54,564 nt of DNA from Arsenophonus sp052174535 (GTDB taxonomy: Bacteria; Pseudomonadota; Gammaproteobacteria; Enterobacterales; Enterobacteriaceae), in contig JBQMRQ010000098.1 of the NCBI GenBank assembly GCA_052174535.1, positions 1 through 54,564 of the forward strand. Direction: 5' to 3'. Each line of letters opens with the position of its first letter. Within the stretch, counting starts at the first letter, position 1. Shown here piece by piece: positions 1 through 9,092 of this stretch. Both the position numbers and the translations under genes were made by a program. The notes beneath the pieces are model-generated. The model saw only the letters and a program-made list of their open reading frames with translations. It did not search any database and was not told where the DNA came from.

Positions 1-1450
1 TCCATCAGTTAATATCGTAGTTTTAATGTAGATATTGGGTTTAAGGTAGCGTCTAAGATATTTTACACTATCCTACGTTCAATTCATCTTTTAAAAGTAC
101 CACTTTCTAATAATGTTTGCACTTGTACTCTTCATGGTAGGAAGATACCACGTTTCTAACGTGGATATGCTTCAGATAAGGAAAATAGCAGTAAGACTTA
201 TAAGATCATATCCGTTGATGCATTAGCCGGATAATAGCGTCTCGCCTCAGATCTCATTGAACGTTCTTTTTTTGAAGAACAGTTCCATGCTAATACAATA
301 TATTTGATATCCAGACTGATAGTGGATGACGGAAATATGAAATGTAGATGTTAATTAAATTGTTTACATAAGTATGTAAAGAGCAGAAGATGGTAATTTA
401 GATATCCTATTTGCGTTCCTACTGCGAAATAAGTGGGGAGTAGTGGCCTAGAAACAGAATATTAAATAATCTCTAATCATTGTTAAAAAGAATAAATAAG
501 ATGAGGGATAGTAAAAGTAATATGTTGTTAGTTTATAGTCGGATAAAATATAAACCTATTCTGTTAACCACTCGATCGATAGTTTTAAGGTATCATGAAC
601 TGCAAGTTTTTCACTTAGAGCTTTGAAAAACGTAAGTAAGAATATTTAGGAAGAAGCATAGGAATGTAGGTATCTTCACTCAATGAAGAAGTGCCGTAAT
701 CAAGTATTTGTTTAATAGATAGATGTATCTACGAGCTGACACTTTCACTATTTTCTCTTGAGAAAATAATTTTATTTGTCATTAATGGTGGAAGACAGTT
801 TAGTTGGTTATTGAGGATATATTTGGGTAAACTACTCTCTAAGTTTATTACTAGAGAAATAGAATCGTCATCCTGTCTGCATTCATTCGTCAGATCTATC
901 AGTTCAATTATTTTTGCCTTTGTTCCATTAGGGTAACAAAGTGGGAATTATTCTTATTTCCTTATAGTTGATGAATTCAACGGCAATCATACCTTTAGTT
1001 AATTGTTTTTCAATGCAGTCATCCTTTGCTATCAACTTGACCTGAATTTTTGAGAAAATTCAGGATAATCATGACTAGAAAGACGGATAATATTGCGTAT
1101 TAAGAAAAAGTTAAGGACCATAAGTCGGTAGACTCCTCCTTATAATAGCCAATAATAGCCATAATAGCCTCCTTTGAGTGTAAGAAAAATTCAGTCGGTT
1201 TGTTATTATTAATCTCAGGAGTGAGATTATAAAACACTTTTGGTAAATAGACAATGTAATACGTGAAGTTGACCATGTTGTCTATTTCTGATTTATCTAG
1301 TTTACGCTTTCTATCTAGAAGATTTCTTCTTGAAGCATCTGCTAAATTTCTAAAAATTAACATATTTCAAAGTATAAAACAATACTTAGATGATGAATAT
1401 CCCTGAAGCACTGTGTAACTGTACCGTTCATACCATCATGGAGCCCGCTA
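1..1450 (-). mobile_element. Decayed repeat element X, copy 1 (cut by window start)
   Basis: This stretch matches, with many small indels, the segments at 45.53-46.61 kb and 47.48-47.83 kb in the same orientation and 28.56-29.9 kb in the opposite one, so it is a dispersed repeat. The coding direction seems to be minus. An open stretch at 1100-1363 (87 codons, minus) contains LLDRKRKLDKSEIDN and shares the pattern KRK-x-x-K-S with the other copies. The best conserved part, near 800-890, is almost identical to 29.07-29.15 kb reverse complemented. All long frames are broken. I could not assign X to a named transposase family; its full length in copy 2 is about 1.95 kb. It ends just short of the uvrB stop codon. 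Confidence 0.6.
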
Positions 1451-1456
1451 TATTCT

Positions 1457-3478
1457 TTAGCACTCTTGAGAATTAGTAATAAACTGTTCATGTAGCAATT
1501 GAATCTGATCGCGCAAATTAGCTGCTTGTTCAAATTCAAAATCTTGCGCATAACGATACATTTGTGCTTCTAATGCTTGAATTTTAAGCTCAAATTCTTT
1601 GGTTGAAAGTTTACGATAATTTTCGATAATCGGTGATGCTTGCGATTTCTTATGTTTAAGTTTTATAGATACTAGTAAATCAACTTGTAAAATATCGTTA
1701 ATTTTTTTATTTAAACTTTTGGGAACAATACCATGTTGTTGGTTAAAAGTAATTTGTTTTTTGCGACGACGTTCCGTTTCTATAATCGCTTTTGACATTG
1801 AATCAGTAATTTTATCAGCATATAAAATAGCTTTACCTCGCAGATTACGAGCTGCACGTCCAATTGTTTGAATTAATGAACGCTCTGAACGTAAAAATCC
1901 TTCTTTATCTGCATCTAAGATTGCAACTAACGATACTTCTGGCATATCCAATCCTTCACGTAACAAGTTAATGCCTACTAATACATCAAATAAACCTAAT
2001 CGCAAATCACGGATAATTTCTACCCGTTCAATAGCATCAATATCTGAATGTAAATAACGAACCTTAATATTATGTTCTTGCAGATAATCGGTTAAATCTT
2101 CTGCCATTCTTTTAGTTAAGGTTATCACTAGGACTCGTTCATTTACTGTTATACGAAAATGAATCTCAGATAATAAATCATCAATTTGAGTGAAAACTGG
2201 ACGAACTTCAATTTCAGGATCAAGTAATCCAGTTGGACGAACAACTTGTTCAATAATTTTATTAGCCGACTTTTGCAATTCATACTTACCTGGTGTAGCA
2301 GAAATATAAATGGCTTGTGGAGAAAGTATTTCAAACTCCTCAAAACGTAACGGACGATTATCTAATGCAGAAGGTAATCGAAAACCGTATTCTACCAATG
2401 TTCTTTTACGAGAGCGATCACCACGATACATACCGCTAATCTGTGGGATAGTAACATGAGATTCATCTATAATTAATAGACCATCGGTGGGTAAATAGTC
2501 AAATAATGTTGGTGGTGGTTTTCCGGTTTCTCGGCCGGAAAGATAACGTGAGTAATTTTCAATGCCAGAACAATAACCAAGTTCATTCATCATCTCTAAA
2601 TCAAACTGGGTACGCTGTGTTAACCTCTGTTCTTCAACTAGTTTATTCCTTTCCAGTAGCAATTTACGTCTTTTTGCTAATTCAATTTTAATTTGCTCTA
2701 TGGCTTCAAGAATACGTTCACGCGGGGTTGCATAGTGAGTTTTAGGATAAATTATAAATCGTGGTACATTATATTGAACCTGCCCAGTTAGTGGATCAAA
2801 AATCGCTAACTGTTCTACTTCCCCATCAAATAATTCAACTCGTAACGCATATTCATTTGATTCAGCTGGAAAAACATCAATTACTTCTCCTCTAACTCTA
2901 AATGTACCTCGCTGAAATGTTTGATCATTTCTGGTATATTGCAAATATGTAAGATGGCGTAAAATGGAACGCTGATCAATAATCATACCATTAGTTAAAA
3001 GAAGTATATTTTTTAAATAGCTATCAGGATCGCCCAAACCATAAATTGCTGATACCGAAGCAACAACAATAACATCACGTCTTTCAAGCAAAGCTTTAGT
3101 TGCAGAAAGTCGCATTTGTTCAATATGCTCGTTAATAGAAGTGTCTTTTTCAATAAAAGTATCAGAGCTGGGAATATATGCTTCTGGTTGATAGAAGTCA
3201 TAATAAGAAATAAAATATTCCACCGCATTCTTAGGAAAAAAAGCCTTCATTTCACAATATAATTGTGCAGCTAGCGTTTTATTATGAGCCATCAGTATTA
3301 CTGGGCGATTAATCTTCTCAATAACATTAGCGATAGTGAATGTTTTGCCTGATCCTGTAACACCAAGCAACGTTTGATGAGTTAATCCATCTTTAATACC
3401 TTTGATTAATTTTTTTATTGCTGCAGGCTGATCGCCTGCAGGTTGAAAATCAGAATGTAATTTGAAAACTTTACTCAT
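1457..3478 (-). CDS. uvrB: Excinuclease ABC subunit B
   Basis: UvrB is the damage-verifying helicase-like subunit of nucleotide excision repair; it receives DNA from UvrA and recruits UvrC. The 673-residue product has the length of E. coli UvrB. Visible motifs are the Walker A loop GVTGSGKT at residues 39-46, the beta-hairpin segment YYDFYQPEAYIPSSD near residue 92, the DESH box near residue 340, the helicase VI-like QTIGRAARN segment near 540, and a C-terminal UVR motif (YAQDFEFEQAANLRDQI) that contacts UvrC. The start MSKVFKLHSDFQPAGDQP matches the family. It lies downstream of bioD on the same strand, as in E. coli, with 555 bases between. The gene appears intact. Confidence 0.97.
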   Translation of the reverse strand: MSKVFKLHSDFQPAGDQPAAIKKLIKGIKDGLTHQTLLGVTGSGKTFTIANVIEKINRPVILMAHNKTLAAQLYCEMKAFFPKNAVEYFISYYDFYQPEAYIPSSDTFIEKDTSINEHIEQMRLSATKALLERRDVIVVASVSAIYGLGDPDSYLKNILLLTNGMIIDQRSILRHLTYLQYTRNDQTFQRGTFRVRGEVIDVFPAESNEYALRVELFDGEVEQLAIFDPLTGQVQYNVPRFIIYPKTHYATPRERILEAIEQIKIELAKRRKLLLERNKLVEEQRLTQRTQFDLEMMNELGYCSGIENYSRYLSGRETGKPPPTLFDYLPTDGLLIIDESHVTIPQISGMYRGDRSRKRTLVEYGFRLPSALDNRPLRFEEFEILSPQAIYISATPGKYELQKSANKIIEQVVRPTGLLDPEIEVRPVFTQIDDLLSEIHFRITVNERVLVITLTKRMAEDLTDYLQEHNIKVRYLHSDIDAIERVEIIRDLRLGLFDVLVGINLLREGLDMPEVSLVAILDADKEGFLRSERSLIQTIGRAARNLRGKAILYADKITDSMSKAIIETERRRKKQITFNQQHGIVPKSLNKKINDILQVDLLVSIKLKHKKSQASPIIENYRKLSTKEFELKIQALEAQMYRYAQDFEFEQAANLRDQIQLLHEQFITNSQEC

Positions 3479-4033
3479 CTAATTCTCTCTACTAAAATAG
3501 TTTTTATCATTTTAGATAAAGCTGTTTGATGATAGCAGAAATAACAAATCAGTTTCTATTACAACTAATTATATAGATGTAATTGTTATGTTAATAACTT
3601 GGTTATCCTCCCTAAGATTTTGCTCACTTTTAATTATATTTGATACTAATTAAAAGGATGGTAAAATCAAAAAAAATATCATTTTTAGCTTTGTTTGTAT
3701 ATAAATATTTTTTAAAAATTCTATTTTAGAATCGAAAATAATATTGATTACCGTCAAGTCTATATAATCTTGATTAACCTAACCTTTCTATATCTTAATC
3801 TATAAGATTATCCATATGAATAGTGGATAACTCAATATATTATTTCAGTATTTATAATTGTAAGATTTACACTTATAAGGATTAGTAAAAAATTTTGCTA
3901 GAAAAATGGTTCATAAAATTCTTATAAAGAAAAAATAAAAAATAGCATTTAATTTGTTATACTTTAAGTGCTTTTTAAGCAAAAACAAGCTAAAGCAGCA
4001 TAGTGTGCTTCTTTATAGCCTAAAGTTATTTTA
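3479..4033. other. Intergenic region between bioD and uvrB
   Basis: AT-rich DNA that should hold the uvrB promoter. A CTG-N11-CAG palindrome at 3522-3538 recalls a LexA box but has 17 rather than 16 positions and is missing key bases, so I do not call it. No RNA gene or gene remnant was recognised. Confidence 0.4.
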
Positions 4034-4711
4034 TTACAGTAGGCTATTTAAATTAATAAATTTTCCAATTGAATTGGATTGCCAATTTGGTAAATGCGGA
4101 ATAACGCCTAAACATGGTGCTGATATCCATTGTTTTAATGTTAGCAAATAATCATGCTGATACTGATTTGGTAAAATAATTTCATTTGCCACCCATCCTG
4201 CTAATAATAAACCGCTTTGCTTAATAGCCTCTGCGGTTAATATTGCATGATTGATACAACCTAATTTAATAGCAACTGTTAATATTACTGGTAATTGTTG
4301 TTGTATAACCCAATCAGCCATGGTTTTGTTATTACAAAGTGGTGTGTACCATCCGCCAGCACCTTCTATAATGATCCAGTAACTGGATTCTTTTAATTTA
4401 TTTAATCCTACATGCATGATCTGCCAATCAATAAGTTTTCCTGTTAGTTGACTGGCAATATTAGGTGACGTTGTTTCAGTAAAAACAATCGGATTAACAT
4501 CATAGTAACTTAATTTTACGCTACTATTTATTCTTAATAACTGAGCATCTGAACTTCTTAAGCCAATTATTAATTGTTCGCCACCTGAAGCTATTGGCTT
4601 ATAGCCTGCCGTTTGATAGCCATGATCTGCGCCAGCCTGTAGTAGTGCGCAACTGACGACAGTTTTTCCTACATCTGTATCAGTTCCGGTGAGAAAAAAA
4701 CATTTATTCAC
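4034..4711 (-). CDS. bioD: Dethiobiotin synthetase
   Basis: BioD closes the ureido ring of dethiobiotin from diaminopelargonic acid, CO2 and ATP. The Walker A-like loop GTDTDVGKT lies at the N-terminus, followed by GYKPIASG, the EGAGGWYTPL motif and KLGCINHAILTAE, all in family order. I chose the GTG start at 4711: it gives 225 residues, the length of E. coli BioD, aligns MNKCFFLTG with the family start, and has a GGAA element about 10 bases upstream. An ATG 15 bases earlier has no ribosome-binding site. GTG overlaps the end of bioC by 8 bases (GTGAATAA), so the genes are translationally coupled. The gene appears intact. Confidence 0.95.
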   Translation of the reverse strand: MNKCFFLTGTDTDVGKTVVSCALLQAGADHGYQTAGYKPIASGGEQLIIGLRSSDAQLLRINSSVKLSYYDVNPIVFTETTSPNIASQLTGKLIDWQIMHVGLNKLKESSYWIIIEGAGGWYTPLCNNKTMADWVIQQQLPVILTVAIKLGCINHAILTAEAIKQSGLLLAGWVANEIILPNQYQHDYLLTLKQWISAPCLGVIPHLPNWQSNSIGKFINLNSLL

Positions 4712-5459
4712 GATATAATATTCCATAAACCAGTTGATAAGTTAAGGGGAATTGCGCATTGATATGAGGATAATGATCAATCAATTTAGATAACTGATTT
4801 TTTGTCATCAACCCTCGCTGTTGACGCCCATCTGTTATATAAGTTGCACCAATGCCTTTTATAGATTGAAGTAAACAAGTAAATGAAGGGTAAATTAAAT
4901 GCCAGGATTGTTGTTCTAAACTATGCCGCCAATCTCGACAAGTTTGTTTAATTTGTTCAAACGTCATAAAAGAATTAATGTGCCGGTTATTATCAATTTT
5001 TTTCCAACACTGTTGTAGCTCTTGTAATGAGCCATCAACTAAAGTAGAAAAGGCGACTACTCCACCTTTTTTTGTAATACGATATAGCTCAGTTAATGGG
5101 ATTGATAAATTACTGCACCACTGAATAGCAAGATGACTAAAACAGAGATCAATATTTTCATCGGCTAGCGGTAAATATTCCATGTCCGCCTGAATATAGC
5201 TCATAGCCGCTTGCTTTTGTTTAGCAATGGCTAACATTGACGCAGATATATCAAGTGCAATAACCTGTTTTCCGGCTAACTGCCACTGCTCACTGAAATA
5301 GCCAGTACCACATCCAGCATCCAGCACTGTGTTACCTGACATTAGAGATAAGGAATCAAACAGATGTTGACCACTTTGTTGTTGAAATAACGCAATATTG
5401 TCATAATTTTTGGCTGCCCGGCCAAAAGCATGAGCAATCGCTTGCTTATTCATTAGCAT
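4704..5459 (-). CDS. bioC: Malonyl-ACP O-methyltransferase BioC
   Basis: BioC methylates malonyl-ACP with S-adenosylmethionine so that fatty-acid synthesis can build the pimeloyl chain of biotin. The 251-residue protein begins with NKQAIAHAFGRAAKNYD, like E. coli BioC, and has the SAM-binding loop VLDAGCGTGYFSEQW near residue 45. Further family segments are LAIQWCSNLS, GVVAFSTLVDGSL and KGIGATYITDGR. The start is one of two ATGs, at 5459 or 5453; both overlap the bioF stop. The partner esterase (BioH or an analogue) is not in the window. Confidence 0.95.
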   Translation of the reverse strand: MLMNKQAIAHAFGRAAKNYDNIALFQQQSGQHLFDSLSLMSGNTVLDAGCGTGYFSEQWQLAGKQVIALDISASMLAIAKQKQAAMSYIQADMEYLPLADENIDLCFSHLAIQWCSNLSIPLTELYRITKKGGVVAFSTLVDGSLQELQQCWKKIDNNRHINSFMTFEQIKQTCRDWRHSLEQQSWHLIYPSFTCLLQSIKGIGATYITDGRQQRGLMTKNQLSKLIDHYPHINAQFPLTYQLVYGILYRE

Positions 5460-6612
5460 AGTTGTTAAAGAATTGATTTAATGTTTCCATTAATTGAGCA
5501 ATATCGGTTAATTGATGATTAGCCATCAAGGTGATCCTTAATCTTGCACTACCCGCTGGTACTGTTTTTGGCCGAATTGCTTGAACCCAAAATCCCTGTT
5601 TACGTAAAAATTGAGATAATTGTAAACAACATTGGTTATTACCAATAATCAGTGGTTGAATTGCACTATGGGAATTTAATAAGGGTAAATGATAGTGGTT
5701 AGCTAACTTACGAAAATAATTGATATTACGTTGTAGATTAGCTCTTAATTCATCGGCTTGCCGAATTTGCTTAATAGCCTCAGTTAATGCGACTGCTTGA
5801 GAAGGTGGCATTGAAGTACTATATATTAAATGGCGAGCATATTGAAGAAAATAGTCAGCGGTATTTTCATCACAAAGCAATGCGGCACCACTAAGGCCAA
5901 AGGCTTTACCAAATGTCACAACTAGTAGTTCAGGCTTTACCTTATGCAGATAACAACTACCTCGTCCTTCATCACCATTGACACCAATACCATGGGCATC
6001 ATCTACTAATAACCAAGCTCGTGCTTGCTTCGCTATTATTTGCAATTGCTGTAAAGGAGCGCTATCACCATCCATACTAAAGACACCTTCTGTGATAACC
6101 AGCGTTTTCCCAGTACTATTAACTGATAATAGACGTTCTAAGGCTTCAGGTTGATTATGGGGAAAACGTTGCAATGTTGCTGGCGATAACACTGCGGCTT
6201 CTAGTAAAGATGCATGACTAAGTTTATCAGCCACAATGTGATCATTTTTATTCATTAATGCTATTATCACACTTTGATTTACCGCATAACCAGAAATAAA
6301 TAACAAAGCACGGGGGTAACCTAACCAATCAGCAAGCTGTTGCTCTAATTTAGCGTGAGCACAATTAAATCCAATAATATGTCCAGAGCTACCACTACCT
6401 GTTCCATATTGTCTTAATCCTGTTTTCCAGGCTTTAATAATTGCAGAATTATAGCTTAATCCAAGATAATCATTACTTGAGAAATTAATATACTGTTGTT
6501 GATCAAAGATTAGGGTACGTGCATCATTTTTTTCAATAACTTTCCTCTGCCGCCATAATTCTTCCTGCTTGCACCTATTAAGATGATGAGTTAAAAATGT
6601 TGACCAATTCAT
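5446..6612 (-). CDS. bioF: 8-amino-7-oxononanoate synthase
   Basis: BioF is a pyridoxal-phosphate enzyme that condenses pimeloyl-ACP with L-alanine. The 388 residues match the family length (E. coli 384). Visible are FSSNDYLGLS, GTGSGSSGHIIG, the cofactor-binding DDAHGIG (Asp204, His207) and the Schiff-base lysine Lys236 in VVTFGKAFGLSGA. The gene follows bioB after 40 bases and overlaps bioC by 14 bases, so it is an internal gene of the bioBFCD operon. No frameshift or missing catalytic residue was seen. Confidence 0.96.
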   Translation of the reverse strand: MNWSTFLTHHLNRCKQEELWRQRKVIEKNDARTLIFDQQQYINFSSNDYLGLSYNSAIIKAWKTGLRQYGTGSGSSGHIIGFNCAHAKLEQQLADWLGYPRALLFISGYAVNQSVIIALMNKNDHIVADKLSHASLLEAAVLSPATLQRFPHNQPEALERLLSVNSTGKTLVITEGVFSMDGDSAPLQQLQIIAKQARAWLLVDDAHGIGVNGDEGRGSCYLHKVKPELLVVTFGKAFGLSGAALLCDENTADYFLQYARHLIYSTSMPPSQAVALTEAIKQIRQADELRANLQRNINYFRKLANHYHLPLLNSHSAIQPLIIGNNQCCLQLSQFLRKQGFWVQAIRPKTVPAGSARLRITLMANHQLTDIAQLMETLNQFFNNYANE

Positions 6613-6652
6613 TATAATGCCGCGTTATAAAATTGTTCCGTATTTATTTGCA

Positions 6653-7642
6653 TCATAGCTTTTCTAACCGCTCTATTTGCTTCCGGTTAGTCAAGTCAGT
6701 TTCAATGAGTTGTGGATTAATATTTAACTTGTGTAGAAATTTCTGATCTTTATATTTTTTTGGATTAGCTGCCGTTAATAACTTGCAGCCATAAAAGAGA
6801 GAGTTAGCGCCAGCCATAAAACAGAGTGCTTGCATCTGTTCATTCATTTGTTCACGGCCAGCAGAGAGCCGAACAAAAGAGGTTGGCATCATAATACGAG
6901 CAACAGCAATAGTTCGAATAAAGTCAAAAGGATCGACATCCTCATTATCTTCAAAGGGTGTACCTTTTATTTTTATTAGCATATTAATCGGCACACTTTC
7001 AGGAGCTTTCGGTAAATTAGCTAACTGAACTAATAGCGCTGCGCGATCAGTAACCTTTTCACCTAAACCAATAATTCCACCAGAACATACCTTCATGCCT
7101 GCTTGCCGAACTATATCTATTGTATCTAAGCGATCTTGATAGGTTCGGGTAGTAATAACGTTGCTATAAAATTCGGGTGAAGTGTCCAAATTGTGATTAT
7201 AATAATCAAGTCCTGCTTCCGCTAATCTGCGGGCCTGCTGGTTATTTAATTTACCTAGTGTCATACAGGTTTCTAAGCCTAACGTTTTAACTTCCTTCAC
7301 TATAGTTTCTAAATATGCCATATCTCGTTCATGTGGATTTCGCCAGGCAGCGCCCATGCAAAAACGCGTTGAGCCGGTTTTTTTAGCTTGTTTAGCCGAC
7401 TCGATAACTTTCTGTACTTCTAATAGTTGCTCGGCTTTTAATTCTGTCTTATAGCGAGCACTTTGTGGGCAATATTTGCAGTCTTCTGGACAGGATCCAG
7501 TTTTAATGGACAGTAAAGTACTAATCTGGATCTGTTGCGGATCAAAATATTTACGATGAACTTTTTGAGCTTGAAAAAGTAATGCAAAAAAAGGTAAATC
7601 AAATAATGCTTGCGCCTCACTAAAGGTCCATGATTTTTGCAT
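6653..7642 (-). CDS. bioB: Biotin synthase
   Basis: BioB is a radical-SAM enzyme that inserts sulfur into dethiobiotin. The radical-SAM cluster cysteines are Cys51, Cys55 and Cys58 in CPEDCKYC. The ligands of the second [2Fe-2S] cluster are present as Cys95 (RFCMGAAW), Cys126 (TCMTLG) and the cysteine of KVCSGG, with the arginine of VRLSAGR. At 329 residues it is about 17 shorter than E. coli BioB; the loss is in the variable C-terminal tail, outside the catalytic barrel. A GAGAG element precedes the ATG. First gene of the bioBFCD operon, divergent from bioA. Confidence 0.97.
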   Translation of the reverse strand: MQKSWTFSEAQALFDLPFFALLFQAQKVHRKYFDPQQIQISTLLSIKTGSCPEDCKYCPQSARYKTELKAEQLLEVQKVIESAKQAKKTGSTRFCMGAAWRNPHERDMAYLETIVKEVKTLGLETCMTLGKLNNQQARRLAEAGLDYYNHNLDTSPEFYSNVITTRTYQDRLDTIDIVRQAGMKVCSGGIIGLGEKVTDRAALLVQLANLPKAPESVPINMLIKIKGTPFEDNEDVDPFDFIRTIAVARIMMPTSFVRLSAGREQMNEQMQALCFMAGANSLFYGCKLLTAANPKKYKDQKFLHKLNINPQLIETDLTNRKQIERLEKL

Positions 7643-7680
7643 CTTACATCATTCTCTCTTCTAAGACAAAATGTATTGCT

Positions 7681-7708
7681 AGTTTAAATAACTGCGTTAT
7701 TATGTCAA
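7681..7708 (-). promoter_or_regulatory. Probable promoter of bioBFCD
   Basis: Read on the minus strand, a perfect -35 hexamer TTGACA (7708-7703) is followed after 16 bases by TAAACT (7686-7681), a 4 of 6 match to the -10 consensus. Transcription would start about 30 bases before the bioB ATG. I found no convincing BirA operator (TTGTAAACC with its inverted partner) over it, so biotin repression may be lost. Confidence 0.5.
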
Positions 7709-7780
7709 CTAAAATTAACTAAAATTAACTAAAATTAAGTAAAATTAACTAAAATTAAGTAAAATTAATTAAATAAAATT
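7707..7780. repeat. Phased A-tract decamer repeat between bioB and bioA
   Basis: Six tandem ten-base units of the form AAAATTAA[C/G/T]T occupy 7711-7770, with partial units on both sides. The A-tracts therefore recur exactly once per helical turn, the arrangement known to bend DNA. The repeat lies between the bioB promoter and the bioA start and fills most of the bioA leader. Confidence 0.8.
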
Positions 7781-7795
7781 ACCTGACTAGATAAA

Positions 7796-9070
7796 ATGAA
7801 ACTTGACGATATTAGCTTTGATACCAAACATATTTGGCACCCATATACTTCAATGACTCAACCATTACCGACTTATCCTATCGTGAAAGCATCTGGTGTT
7901 GAACTTGAATTAGCTGATGGTAAAAAATTAATTGATGGTATGGCTTCTTGGTGGGCAGCAATTCACGGCTATAATCATCCTATACTTAATAAAGCTGCTA
8001 CAGATCAATTAATAAAAATGTCTCATGTTATGTTTGGCGGTATCACGCATCCTGCAGCGACTGCTTTGTGTCGACAATTAATTGATATAACTGATGATAA
8101 ATTAGAATGTGTTTTTCTAGCTGATTCTGGCTCAGTAGCTGTAGAGGTAGCATTAAAAATGGCATTACAATATTGGCAGGCACGAGGAGAAACGCGACAT
8201 AATTTTATTGCCTTACAACGAGGATATCATGGTGATACCTTTGGTGCTATGTCAGTATGCGATCCGGAAAACTCAATGCATAGTCTTTATCATGGATTTC
8301 TACCTGCGCATTTTTTTGTTCAAGCACCTCGATGCAGTTTTTATCAGCAATGGAAAGCTGATTCTATGATCCCATTGCAAAAAATTCTAACTGAACAAAG
8401 TGATAAAATTGCCGCCATTATTGTTGAGCCGATTATTCAGGGAGCGGGTGGTATGCGAATTTATCATCCTAATTACTTGACAGAAGTGAGAAAATTATGT
8501 GATCGATATAATATTTTACTGATTGCCGATGAAATCGCCACCGGCTTTGGCCGCACTGGAAAATTATTTGCTTGTCAACATAGCGCAATTACACCGGATA
8601 TTTTGTGTTTAGGTAAAGCACTAACTGGTGGTTATCTCACGCTATCAGCTACTCTAACCAGCCGGCATATTGCAAATACCATCAGCCAAGGTAAAGCTAG
8701 CTGTTTTATGCATGGGCCTACTTTTATGGCTAATCCGTTAGCCTGTGCAATTGCTGATGCGAGTATAACCTTATTAAGAAATAGCCCATGGAAAAAATGG
8801 GTGAAAAATATTGAAACTCAATTGATATCTGAACTTTTTCCATTGCGAGATCAACCACAAGTTACTGACGTACGTGTGTTAGGTGCAATCGGCGTTGTTG
8901 AAATGAAAAATAATCTCAATGTACCTGAATTACAAAATTATTTTGTTTCTGAGGGGGTATGGATCAGGCCATTTGGTAAATTAATTTATCTAATGCCACC
9001 CTATATCATCACCACTAAGCAACTAACTAAGTTAACTCAAGCTATAAAAAAAATAGTTATTAAACTGTAA
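7796..9070 (+). CDS. bioA: Adenosylmethionine-8-amino-7-oxononanoate aminotransferase
   Basis: BioA transfers the amino group of S-adenosylmethionine to 8-amino-7-oxononanoate, giving diaminopelargonic acid. The 424 residues (E. coli 429) start with the family segment IWHPYTSMTQPLP. Also visible are GMASWWAAIHGYNHP, the cofactor-phosphate region DSGSVAVEVALKMA, ADEIATGFGRTG and the Schiff-base Lys274 in CLGKALTGG. It is divergent from bioB, as in E. coli. No clear Shine-Dalgarno sequence precedes the ATG; the preceding bases are the end of the decamer repeat. It ends 11 bases from the pgl stop codon, convergently. Confidence 0.96.
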   Translation: MKLDDISFDTKHIWHPYTSMTQPLPTYPIVKASGVELELADGKKLIDGMASWWAAIHGYNHPILNKAATDQLIKMSHVMFGGITHPAATALCRQLIDITDDKLECVFLADSGSVAVEVALKMALQYWQARGETRHNFIALQRGYHGDTFGAMSVCDPENSMHSLYHGFLPAHFFVQAPRCSFYQQWKADSMIPLQKILTEQSDKIAAIIVEPIIQGAGGMRIYHPNYLTEVRKLCDRYNILLIADEIATGFGRTGKLFACQHSAITPDILCLGKALTGGYLTLSATLTSRHIANTISQGKASCFMHGPTFMANPLACAIADASITLLRNSPWKKWVKNIETQLISELFPLRDQPQVTDVRVLGAIGVVEMKNNLNVPELQNYFVSEGVWIRPFGKLIYLMPPYIITTKQLTKLTQAIKKIVIKL

Positions 9071-9092
9071 ATTAAAATAATTTAGTTTTTAA
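9064..9092. terminator. Possible bidirectional terminator between bioA and pgl
   Basis: The convergent stops of bioA and pgl are separated by 11 bases. AACTGTAAATTA pairs imperfectly across a short loop with TAATTTAGTT, followed by T's on the plus strand and preceded by A's. The stem is AT-rich and bulged, so support is weak. Confidence 0.3.

Noticed and set aside
41..70. GGTAGCGTCTAAG shared by 45-57 and 34.75 kb
   Set aside because: At 34.75 kb it belongs to the nhaC-like fragment, whereas the other X copies do not carry it, so the match looks accidental.
1100..1363. 87-codon open frame as a real gene
   Set aside because: It lies in repeat element X, the equivalent frame is broken in the other copies, and no ribosome-binding site is seen; treated as part of the relic.
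3522..3538. LexA-like palindrome CTG-N11-CAG upstream of uvrB
   Set aside because: It has 17 rather than 16 positions and lacks the T and A next to the conserved trinucleotides, so it does not fit the SOS box.
7681..7780. BirA operator between bioA and bioB
   Set aside because: No TTGTAAACC arm with a properly spaced inverted partner; only partial matches.
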